Source of the DNA: Spirochaetaceae bacterium
GTDB taxonomy: Bacteria; Spirochaetota; Spirochaetia; PWKH01
Assembly: GCA_003557605.1 (NCBI GenBank)
Contig: PWNW01000078.1
Location: 1 to 12,309 of the forward strand
DNA: 12,309 nucleotides
Direction: 5' to 3'
A program made the translations under genes and the position numbers. Within the stretch, counting starts at the first letter, position 1. The number at the start of each line of letters is the position of its first letter. Shown here piece after piece: positions 1-6,070 of the stretch. The notes beneath the pieces are model-generated. The model was not told the DNA's origin and made no database searches. It worked only from the letters and a program-made list of their open reading frames with translations.

Positions 1-2067
1 TCCCCGGAATCCAAGCATTGGGTTAAATTCATGGAGGGAGTTTACCGCCTGTGAAATCTCGTCGGTGGACACCCCAAGCTGAAGAGCCATATCATGACGG
101 CTGGTATGGTCATGGGGCAGAAATTCATGCAGGGGCGGGTCCAGAAGACGAATGGTGGCCGGACGGTCGCCTAAGGCACGGAAGATACCTTCAAAGTCGT
201 CCCGCTGCATCGGAAGCAGCTCGTTGAGCGCGGCCTTCCGTTCAATGGTGTTCTTTGCAAGGATCATCTTCCTCATGCTGATAATCCTCTCACCCTCAAA
301 AAACATATGCTCAGTCCGGCAGAGACCGATTCCCTCGGCGCCGAACTTAATAGCCATTACCGTATCAGCGGGGGTATCAGCATTGGTACGAACCTTCATG
401 GTCCTGATCTCATCAACATAGGACATGAAGGCGGCATAGTTCTGGTACAGCATTGACTCCTTCGGATCCATTTGTCCGTTGAGCACCTGCACAATTTCCG
501 AGGGCTTCACATTGATTGATCCCTCATACACCTCGCCGGTAAATCCGTCGATGGAAATGCTCTCTCCGTCCCTAATTACCGTCTCCCCCACCTTCATCCG
601 TTTCTTGCGGTAGTCAATCTTAATCTCCTCAGCACCGGAAACGCAGGGACATCCCATTCCGCGGGCAACAACTGCTGCATGGCTGGTCATTCCGCCCCGT
701 GCAGTAAGGATTCCCTTGGCGGCTGCCATTCCTCCGATATCCTCCGGACTGGTCTCAATCCGCACCAGGATGACATCATTTCCTTCCGCAGCGCGGAGTT
801 CGGCTTCCTTAGCTGAAAATGCAATCATTCCGCTGGCGCCGCCGGGGCTTGCATTGAGTCCCTTGGCAATGGGAGTGCGCTTCTGGGCAACAATCTCTTC
901 GGAGTCAAGAATCGGTGCGAAGAGCTTTCCGAATTCTGATGCAGGAACACGCTTCACTGCGGTTTCTTTATCAATCAGGCCGCTTTCAACCATCTCCACC
1001 TGGGTCCGCAGCCAGCTGAAGACTGTCCGTTTTCCGTTCCGTGTCTGCAGCATGTAGAGCTTCCCTTCCTGGATGGTGAACTCCATATCCTGCATGTCCT
1101 TGTAATGGTTTTCAAGAATGCTCCTGATCTTCACCAGCTGCTCATATGCCTCAGGATTCACATCATTGAGGGTCTCGATGGTCTTCGGGGTTCTGGTCCC
1201 TGCCACCACATCTTCGCCCTGGGCATTCATCAGGTATTCACCGTAGAATTTATTCTCACCTGTGGAGGGATCACGGGTAAATGCTACTCCGGTACCGGAG
1301 GTATCACCCATGTTGCCGTAAACCATGCTCTGAACATTCACCGCTGTACCTAAAAGACCCCTGATGTCGTACATCTGGCGGTAACGCACAGCACGCTCAT
1401 TATTCCAGGAAAGGAACACTGCATTGATCGCTTTAAAAAGCTGTTCTTCAGGATCGACGGGAAACTGCTCACCGGTATGGGTCTTGTACACCCGCTTGTA
1501 CGCTTCAACCACCTGCTTCAAGTCATCAACATCAAGTTCTGTATCGAGGTAGACATCCTTCTCTTCTTTAATCCTCTCAAGCTCCGCTTCAAACAGCTCG
1601 GAAGAAACACCCATAACCACGTTTCCGAACATCTGCATGAACCGCCTGCAGCTGTCCCAGGCAAACCGTTCATTTCCGGATTTCTTAATGATTCCTTCAA
1701 CTGCTGCGGGACTCATTCCCAAGTTAAGTACGGTATCCATCATGCCGGGCATGGAATCAGCGGCCCCGGAACGTACCGAAACCAGCAGGGGGTTGTCGCT
1801 GTCCCCAAGCTTCGCACCCATCACTTTTTCAAGGCGGGCAAGGTGCTTGAGAACCTCTTCACGAAGCCCGTCTGGGTACTTCCCGTTGTGATCACTGAAA
1901 TAAGCGCAGGCCTCGGTACTGATGGTGAACCCCGGGGGAACCGGAAGACCGATATTAGTCATTTCTGCAAGATTCGCTCCCTTTCCTCCGAGGACCTTCT
2001 TCATATCAGCTCGGCCTTCAGCCTTGCCGTCTCCAAAAAAATACACATACTTCTTCTTATCAGACAC
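1..2067 (-). CDS. ppdK: Pyruvate, phosphate dikinase (C-terminal end outside window)
   Basis: Catalyses reversible interconversion of pyruvate, ATP and phosphate with PEP, AMP and pyrophosphate in the cytoplasm. In fermentative bacteria it usually serves PPi-linked glycolysis. The first 689 codons are present; the family is usually about 870-900 residues, so roughly the last 200, part of the PEP/pyruvate-binding barrel, lie beyond position 1. Seen directly: the ATP-grasp segment SVRSGAADSMPGMMDT near residue 97; the swivelling phosphohistidine domain GGMTSHAAVVARGMG with catalytic His463 (codon 679-681) followed by CPCVSGAEE; the barrel motifs GLCRTEHMFF (about 581-590) and RLLDPPLHEFLP; and NPMLGFRG at the window edge. 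The start is GTG at 2065-2067, chosen because GGAGGT at 2077-2082 lies 9 nt upstream; no upstream in-frame ATG fits. It lies downstream of the sigma-factor gene on the same strand but behind a terminator, so it is probably a separate transcript. Confidence 0.97.
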   Translation of the reverse strand, partial: MSDKKKYVYFFGDGKAEGRADMKKVLGGKGANLAEMTNIGLPVPPGFTISTEACAYFSDHNGKYPDGLREEVLKHLARLEKVMGAKLGDSDNPLLVSVRSGAADSMPGMMDTVLNLGMSPAAVEGIIKKSGNERFAWDSCRRFMQMFGNVVMGVSSELFEAELERIKEEKDVYLDTELDVDDLKQVVEAYKRVYKTHTGEQFPVDPEEQLFKAINAVFLSWNNERAVRYRQMYDIRGLLGTAVNVQSMVYGNMGDTSGTGVAFTRDPSTGENKFYGEYLMNAQGEDVVAGTRTPKTIETLNDVNPEAYEQLVKIRSILENHYKDMQDMEFTIQEGKLYMLQTRNGKRTVFSWLRTQVEMVESGLIDKETAVKRVPASEFGKLFAPILDSEEIVAQKRTPIAKGLNASPGGASGMIAFSAKEAELRAAEGNDVILVRIETSPEDIGGMAAAKGILTARGGMTSHAAVVARGMGCPCVSGAEEIKIDYRKKRMKVGETVIRDGESISIDGFTGEVYEGSINVKPSEIVQVLNGQMDPKESMLYQNYAAFMSYVDEIRTMKVRTNADTPADTVMAIKFGAEGIGLCRTEHMFFEGERIISMRKMILAKNTIERKAALNELLPMQRDDFEGIFRALGDRPATIRLLDPPLHEFLPHDHTSRHDMALQLGVSTDEISQAVNSLHEFNPMLGFRG

Positions 2068-2103
2068 TTGTTTTCTACCTCCGAAATTATTACATCTGTA
2101 AAG

Positions 2104-2133
2104 AATGTAAAGAAAAAGAGTCCCGGTTGTCAA
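2104..2133 (-). promoter_or_regulatory. Candidate ppdK promoter embedded in the upstream terminator
   Basis: On the minus strand a perfect TTGACA (2128-2133) sits in the loop region of the sigma-gene terminator. A TACATT box (2104-2109, four of six matches to TATAAT) follows after 18 bp. This would start RNA near 2097, about 15 nt before the GGAGGT ribosome binding site of ppdK. Only about 40 bp lie between terminator and start codon, and I see no better box pair there. The -10 match is modest, so this is tentative. Confidence 0.3.
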
Positions 2134-2146
2134 CAGCCGGGACTCT
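2109..2146 (-). terminator. Intrinsic terminator of the sigma-factor gene
   Basis: The arms AGAGTCCCGG (2117-2126) and CCGGGACTCT (2137-2146) are a perfect 10-bp inverted repeat, extendable inward by a G-U, an A-U and a G-C pair to a 4-nt loop. Read on the minus strand the hairpin is followed by a U-rich run (complement of 2109-2117). It lies 28 nt after the sigma-factor stop codon. Confidence 0.9.
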
Positions 2147-2174
2147 CTGTATATCATCGCCGCACCTCGGCGTT

Positions 2175-3044
2175 TCAGGCTATATATGCCTCAAGATATC
2201 TGCTGCGTGAAGGATGTCTCAGTCTTTCAAGGGCTTTCTTCTCAATCTGCCGGATTCTCTCCTTGGTCAGATTGTAGAGATCCCCAATTTCCTTCAGTGA
2301 CATCGGCCGCTTTCCGTTGAGCCCGTAGCGGTACTCAATGATGTCTGCTTCCTTTTCAGAAAGGGACTTCAGCACCATGTTGATCTCATCTTTCAATGAA
2401 GAATCAATGGCTGCCTGCTCCGGAGACTCATAATCCTGGTCCTCAATGAAATCACCAAGCTCGGTATTATTCTTTTCTGTGTAGATAGGTGTCTCAAGAG
2501 AAACCATATCACGTGAAATATTGAGAAGATCCGCAACATGCTTCTCGTCCATGCTGGTCAGCTGGGCAATCTCCTTAAGATCCCCGTCATCGCCCCTCAT
2601 GGATGAAAGTTCCCTCTGGGCTTTCTGAATCTGGATCAGTTCATTTGCCCGGTTGAGGGGAAGCCTGATGGTCCGGGACTTTTCGCATATTGATTTCAGA
2701 ATCGCCTGGCGGATCCACCACACAGCATATGAGATAAAGTGGTATCCCTTGTCAACATCAAAGCGTTCTATGGCATTCAGCAGTCCGATGTTGCCTTCAT
2801 TGATCAGGTCAAGCAAAGGAATTCCCTGGTTCTGGTATTTCTTGGCAACGTTCACTACAAACCTGAGGTTGGCAGTTACAAGTTTATCCTTTGCAGCCTT
2901 ATCGCCTTCCCGTGCCTTCTGGGCATATGCAACTTCTTCTTCCCGTGAAAGAAGGGGTATTCGGTTAATTTCCTTCAGATATATGGAGAGGATGTTTTCG
3001 TCTTCATAATCGGTTGTATTCATTGTAATCATGTTCTGATTCAT
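2175..3044 (-). CDS. RNA polymerase sigma-70 family factor, compact RpoD/RpoS-like
   Basis: Directs RNA polymerase to promoters. The 289-residue protein has region 1.2 (about 19-48), region 2 (about 53-125, with VTANLRFVVNVAKKY and the aromatic melting segment YAVWWIRQ), region 3 (about 130-185) and region 4 (about 220-280). Its helix-turn-helix SLKEIGDLYNLTKERIRQIE closely resembles the -35-reading helix of primary sigma factors. It lacks the long acidic region 1.1 and the non-conserved insert of housekeeping RpoD, so it is more like a group 2 (RpoS-like) factor. In region 2.4, Gln113 corresponds to E. coli RpoD Gln437, but the Thr440 position is Leu116. The start is ATG 3042-3044, not the upstream in-frame ATG at 3080, because AAGGAGG lies 5 nt before it. 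The gene ends at its own terminator. It could be the main vegetative factor of a reduced lineage, but an alternative factor is more likely. Confidence 0.93.
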   Translation of the reverse strand: MNQNMITMNTTDYEDENILSIYLKEINRIPLLSREEEVAYAQKAREGDKAAKDKLVTANLRFVVNVAKKYQNQGIPLLDLINEGNIGLLNAIERFDVDKGYHFISYAVWWIRQAILKSICEKSRTIRLPLNRANELIQIQKAQRELSSMRGDDGDLKEIAQLTSMDEKHVADLLNISRDMVSLETPIYTEKNNTELGDFIEDQDYESPEQAAIDSSLKDEINMVLKSLSEKEADIIEYRYGLNGKRPMSLKEIGDLYNLTKERIRQIEKKALERLRHPSRSRYLEAYIA

Positions 3045-3049
3045 AGACG

Positions 3050-3056
3050 CCTCCTT
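3050..3056 (-). promoter_or_regulatory. Ribosome binding site that sets the sigma-factor start
   Basis: AAGGAGG on the minus strand, 5 nt upstream of the ATG at 3042-3044. It lies inside the reading frame if the earlier ATG at 3080 were used, and no such motif precedes that earlier ATG. The later start is therefore preferred. Confidence 0.85.
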
Positions 3057-3122
3057 ACTATCTTTATATGCAACATCCATGCCAAAAACACCGTATTTGG
3101 TTCATCATTTCAGAGTGATTGT

Positions 3123-3162
3123 ATTATGTGCTGCTATATAATGAGATACAACGCACTTTCAG
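3123..3162 (-). promoter_or_regulatory. Candidate promoters of the sigma-factor gene
   Basis: Two overlapping sigma-70-like box pairs on the minus strand. One is TTGTAT (3146-3151), 17 bp, CATAAT (3123-3128). The other is CTGAAA (3157-3162), 16 bp, TATATA (3135-3140). Each has a four- or five-of-six -10 but a weak -35. Either gives a leader of roughly 70-85 nt before the start at 3044. I cannot choose between them; a perfect TTGACA further upstream (3228-3233) lacks a good -10. Confidence 0.35.
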
Positions 3163-3177
3163 TTCTCATAAACTGAA
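3158..3177. repeat. Inverted repeat upstream of the sigma-factor promoter boxes
   Basis: TTCAGTT (3158-3164) and AACTGAA (3171-3177) form a perfect 7-bp inverted repeat with a 6-bp spacer. It lies just upstream of the TTGTAT box, or over the CTGAAA box, of the candidate sigma-gene promoters, which is a usual place for an operator. There is no T-tract, so it is not a terminator. The protein that might bind is unknown. Confidence 0.4.
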
Positions 3178-3221
3178 CAGGACGTTCATTGGGAGGCAAT
3201 AGATTACTAATTTTATCATAA

Positions 3222-3272
3222 AAAGTGTGTCAAAAATTCTCATCTCCTATGTTGGTGCAGGAAAGTGTGTCA
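3222..3272. repeat. Direct repeat AAAGTGTGTCA, two copies 40 bp apart
   Basis: AAAGTGTGTCA occurs at 3222-3232 and again at 3262-3272, start to start 40 bp, about four helical turns. The right copy overlaps the stop codon of the TPR-like gene. The left copy contains, on the minus strand, a perfect TTGACA (3228-3233). The gap upstream of the sigma-factor gene (3045-3269) holds this pair, the inverted repeat and the candidate promoters, and no convincing small gene. Confidence 0.45.
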
Positions 3273-3815
3273 TTTTTTCCCTCCCTCGGGTTTTTTTGTT
3301 GAAAATGAGACGATATGACCCACTTTTTTCCTTCCTATGGGTTCTTTCTGGTCCGGTTCATAGGGAAACATAATATCAACTGCCCAGAAGAGACTGCATC
3401 GCCCGTGAAAATCAGTCTGATAAAGCCGAGGCTGCTGCCGCACCTCCTGCCATGCAGTCTTGATCAGATCTGTGACAAAATCACTTTCCGCCAATGTGCC
3501 GAACTGTTTCTGCTTTTTCTTTGACAGGTACTTAATCAGCTGGATACGGTAAAAAGCCCTCCAGTTAAGGTCATAGTCCTCCTGGGCATCCGCATCACGA
3601 AGCATTGCCGCATTTTCCCAGCACCGGTAGGCATATTCCTGCTGCCCGAGGCTGAGGAAAGCAGTTCCCATAAAAAAAAGAATTTCACTGAGTCCGATGG
3701 TATGTTCAACCGGGCAGTGCTCCATTGCTCGATTCAGTTCCCCGATTGCCTTATCGGTCTGCTGACTGAACAAAAACTGTTTTCCCCGTTCAAGTTCCTG
3801 CTTCCACATTTCCAT
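3270..3815 (-). CDS. TPR-like protein of unknown function
   Basis: A 181-residue soluble protein that I do not recognise as a named family. Residues about 5-75 look like two tetratricopeptide-type helical hairpins: an ERGKQFLFSQQTDKAIGELNRAM segment pattern (split: ERGKQFLFSQQ, then DKAIGELNRAM), then EILFFMGTAFLSLGQQEYAYRCWENAAML with the small/aromatic spacing of TPR helices. The C-terminal half is charged (KKKQKQF) and ends in a basic tail. There is no signal peptide or membrane segment. The start is ATG 3813-3815; an ATG two codons later is also possible. No Shine-Dalgarno sequence precedes either, but a promoter-like pair places RNA initiation almost at the start codon. The sigma-factor gene follows 225 bp downstream on the same strand with no terminator seen between them, so partial cotranscription is possible. 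Confidence 0.75.
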   Translation of the reverse strand: MEMWKQELERGKQFLFSQQTDKAIGELNRAMEHCPVEHTIGLSEILFFMGTAFLSLGQQEYAYRCWENAAMLRDADAQEDYDLNWRAFYRIQLIKYLSKKKQKQFGTLAESDFVTDLIKTAWQEVRQQPRLYQTDFHGRCSLFWAVDIMFPYEPDQKEPIGRKKVGHIVSFSTKKPEGGKK

Positions 3816-3824
3816 AACAGTTCA

Positions 3825-3854
3825 AATATACCTACATGATAATCAAATCGGCAA
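3825..3854 (-). promoter_or_regulatory. Candidate promoter of the TPR-like gene
   Basis: On the minus strand TTGCCG (3849-3854, four of six), an 18-bp spacer, and TATATT (3825-3830, five of six). The -10 box ends 9 nt before the ATG at 3815, so transcription would begin about 2 nt before the start codon. The 181-bp gap 3816-3996 holds this box pair and the divergent groES promoter, and no gene that I can see. Confidence 0.45.
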
Positions 3855-3910
3855 GCGGCATGGCAGAAACCTGCTCAATATATTGTCCCTCTGATTTTTC
3901 ATCTTTATTC

Positions 3911-3939
3911 TTGACCATTTTTCCCAACATGCGTATATT
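3911..3939 (+). promoter_or_regulatory. groES promoter, sigma-70-like
   Basis: TTGACC (3911-3916, five of six), a 17-bp spacer, and TATATT (3934-3939, five of six). It would start RNA near 3946, giving a leader of about 50 nt that contains the ribosome binding site AGGAGGA (3984-3990). There is no CIRCE inverted repeat (TTAGCACTC type) around it, so no HrcA control is visible. Confidence 0.7.
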
Positions 3940-3996
3940 CAAAGCAAAGAAATCACAAATTGTAAAATATCTATTAGAGTTTCAGGAGGAATACGA

Positions 3997-4266
3997 ATGA
4001 ACATTTTACCCCTTGGCGACCGAGTGCTCGTAAAAGTAGAGCAAGTTGAGGAGAAGACTGCAGGCGGAATCTTTATTCCCCAGACAGCCCAGGAAAAGAC
4101 CCAGATAGCAGCGGTTGTATCCGTCGGTGATGACGAAGATGCAATCAAGGTTAAGCCCGGCCAGAAGGTTATGTATGACAAGTATGCCGGCACCAGCGTC
4201 AAGGTTGATGGCGAGGACCATCTGATCGTGAGAATGGCCGATATTCTTGCAGTTATTGAAGACTAA
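3997..4266 (+). CDS. groES: Co-chaperonin GroES (Hsp10)
   Basis: Forms the seven-membered lid of the GroEL folding chamber in the cytoplasm. The 89-residue protein opens with the typical NILPLGDRVLVKV. Its mobile loop (about 16-33) carries EEKTAGGIFIPQTAQEK, whose GIFIP stretch corresponds to the GroEL-contacting tripeptide region. The end (DHLIVRMADILAVIE) is the usual final strand. It is a few residues shorter than the usual 94-97; the loss appears to fall in the roof hairpin around residues 44-50. The start is ATG with AGGAGGA 6 nt upstream. It stands alone: a strong terminator follows and the next genes are ABC transporters, so groEL must be elsewhere. Confidence 0.97.
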   Translation: MNILPLGDRVLVKVEQVEEKTAGGIFIPQTAQEKTQIAAVVSVGDDEDAIKVKPGQKVMYDKYAGTSVKVDGEDHLIVRMADILAVIED

Positions 4267-4287
4267 GGTATTCCGGATTGATCGTAG

Positions 4288-4320
4288 AAGGGTGAGCAGA
4301 TTTTAGCTCACCCTTTTTTT
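4288..4320 (+). terminator. Intrinsic terminator after groES
   Basis: AAGGGTGAGC (4288-4297) and GCTCACCCTT (4306-4315) form a perfect 10-bp stem with an 8-nt loop. They run straight into a T-tract (4314-4320). The hairpin begins 21 nt after the groES stop, and the T-tract ends 13 nt before the GTG of the next gene. Confidence 0.92.
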
Positions 4321-4333
4321 CAGAAGGTGAACG

Positions 4334-6070
4334 GTGCTTAAAGAATACAGGACGCTCATTCCGCTTGCAAAGCCCTTCCGCACACATTACCTCATTGGAA
4401 TCCTGCTGCTCGCAGTTACTAATGCGGGAGATTTGTATATTCCCCAGCTGCTGAAGGAGGCTGTGGACAGCATCGCTGAAGGAAGATTCTCCCTGTCATC
4501 GATTGGAATTCTGGTGCTGATCATGGCAGCGGTAGCAGCGGCAGTTGCCGCAGCCCGATTCGGATGGCGCTATTTCATCCAGGGAGCAAGCCGTAAAATC
4601 GAGGCGGAGCTGCGAAGCAATATGTTTGACCATATGCTCAAGCTTTCCCCTTCCTTCTATTCCACCATGAAGACCGGCGACATCATGGCCCGGGCAACCA
4701 ATGATATGCGGGCAGTTAGAATGGCTGCAGGCATAGCTCTGGTGGCCTTTCTTGACGGATTATTCTTAACCGTTGCCATTCTGATCATACTTTTTTCCTC
4801 CTATCCACGTTTGGCCCTGGTCACCATTGCTCCCCTCCCCTTCATTACCCTGCTGGTTCTTTTTGCAGGAAAGCTCATAGGCCGCCGTTTCAAGGCTGTC
4901 CAGGAAGGATTCTCTTCCTTAAGCGAGCAGGTCCGTGAAACCGCAGCGGGCATTCGAGTCATCAAGAGTTTTGTGAAGGAATCCTATGTGGAGAAGATGT
5001 TCCGAGCCCAGAACCGGGAGTATAAACGCCGGAATATGGGGCTGGTGCGCATCTGGGGCCTGTTTTTTCCCCTGGTGGGATTTATCTCAGGAATCACCAT
5101 TCTCCTGCTGCTGCTCTACGGAGGGCCGGGTGTAATTGAAGGACGGTACTCCGCAGGGGACTTTGTGGCATTCATGAGTTATCTTAACATGCTCAGATGG
5201 CCGGTCATCGGCATGGGATTTACCGTAAACATCATCCAGCGGGGAGCCGCTTCCCTGAAGCGGATCAACACCATATTGGACCAGAAGCCTGAAATCACCT
5301 CCTCGGAAGACCCGAAACCCTTTTCTCCCGGGGACATCACCGTAACTGACCTGACCTTCCGGTACCGGGAAGATGCACCTCCGGTGCTCGACGGGGTATC
5401 CTTCTCCCTGAAGCAGGGAGAAACCCTGGGAATCCTGGGAAGGACCGGTTCGGGAAAGACTACCCTTGTCCGGCTGCTGCCCCGGCTTCTTGATCCGCCT
5501 TCCGGGACTATCTTCATACATGATCTTGATATCACAGATACGGACCTGCAGGGGCTGCGCTCCTCCATATCTTTTGTACCCCAGGATGCATTTCTCTTCT
5601 CCGACTCCATCCGAGGGAACATCAGCTTTGCAGTTCCCGAAGCTTCTGATGACATGGTCCAGGAAGCCGCAGAGATTTCCACCATCAGCAGAGAACTGTC
5701 TCAGTTCCCCCAGGGATGGGACACGGAGGTCGGCGAGCGGGGAGTATCGCTCTCCGGGGGACAGAAACAGCGGATTACCATTTCACGGGCCCTTCTGAGC
5801 CGACGGGAGTACCTGGTCCTTGACGACGCCATGTCTGCGGTTGACACCGATACGGAGGAGTTCATCCTGAAGGCGATGATGGACTTCAGAAAGGGAAAAA
5901 CCAATATTCTGGTCTCCCATCGGGTAACCACCCTCCAGCACGCCCACCGGATCATTGTCCTTGACGCAGGACGGATCATACAGCAGGGGACCCACCGGGA
6001 CCTGATTTCCCAGGAGGGATTCTATCGTGATATGTACCAGCTGCAGCAGGCTGAAAGGAGCCGCACGTGA
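4334..6070 (+). CDS. ABC exporter half, degenerate-site subunit (BmrC/YheI-like)
   Basis: An inner-membrane ATP-driven exporter half of 578 residues. An N-terminal domain with six predicted helices (about residues 17-300) is followed by an ATPase domain (about 335-570). Visible motifs: Walker A GRTGSGKTT (369-377), Q-loop Gln417, signature LSGGQKQR (473-480), Walker B ending LVLDD (494-498), D-loop SAVD, and H-loop His529. The residue after the Walker B aspartate is Asp498 instead of catalytic Glu, the mark of the degenerate site in heterodimeric exporters such as BmrCD and TM287/288. The start is GTG 4334, with GAAGGTGA just upstream. The stop overlaps the next gene's GTG by 4 nt (GTGA), so the two halves are probably made in equal amounts. 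Substrate cannot be read from the sequence; drugs, lipids or peptides are all possible. Confidence 0.93.
   Translation: MLKEYRTLIPLAKPFRTHYLIGILLLAVTNAGDLYIPQLLKEAVDSIAEGRFSLSSIGILVLIMAAVAAAVAAARFGWRYFIQGASRKIEAELRSNMFDHMLKLSPSFYSTMKTGDIMARATNDMRAVRMAAGIALVAFLDGLFLTVAILIILFSSYPRLALVTIAPLPFITLLVLFAGKLIGRRFKAVQEGFSSLSEQVRETAAGIRVIKSFVKESYVEKMFRAQNREYKRRNMGLVRIWGLFFPLVGFISGITILLLLLYGGPGVIEGRYSAGDFVAFMSYLNMLRWPVIGMGFTVNIIQRGAASLKRINTILDQKPEITSSEDPKPFSPGDITVTDLTFRYREDAPPVLDGVSFSLKQGETLGILGRTGSGKTTLVRLLPRLLDPPSGTIFIHDLDITDTDLQGLRSSISFVPQDAFLFSDSIRGNISFAVPEASDDMVQEAAEISTISRELSQFPQGWDTEVGERGVSLSGGQKQRITISRALLSRREYLVLDDAMSAVDTDTEEFILKAMMDFRKGKTNILVSHRVTTLQHAHRIIVLDAGRIIQQGTHRDLISQEGFYRDMYQLQQAERSRT

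Noticed and set aside
1477..2277. 266-codon open frame on the plus strand
   Set aside because: It lies antisense to the well-supported ppdK frame and the sigma-gene terminator, has low-complexity composition with no recognisable domain, and lacks a ribosome binding site.
3044..3080. ATG 3080 as the start of the sigma factor
   Set aside because: The extra 12 residues contain the AAGGAGG site of the next ATG, and no such site precedes 3080.
3114..3260. Possible small protein (MRIFDTLF... frame, 25 codons, minus strand) in the gap before the sigma gene
   Set aside because: The AGGAG motif touches the ATG, so the spacing is not functional, and the peptide is short and without recognisable features.
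3940..3996. CIRCE heat-shock operator before groES
   Set aside because: I looked for TTAGCACTC-N9-GAGTGCTAA or a near match around the promoter and leader; only an isolated TTAGAG is present, with no partner arm.
5087..5979. Several 90-170-codon minus-strand frames within the first exporter gene
   Set aside because: They are antisense to the ATPase motifs, rich in Arg, Ser and Pro as expected of shadow frames, and show no domain.
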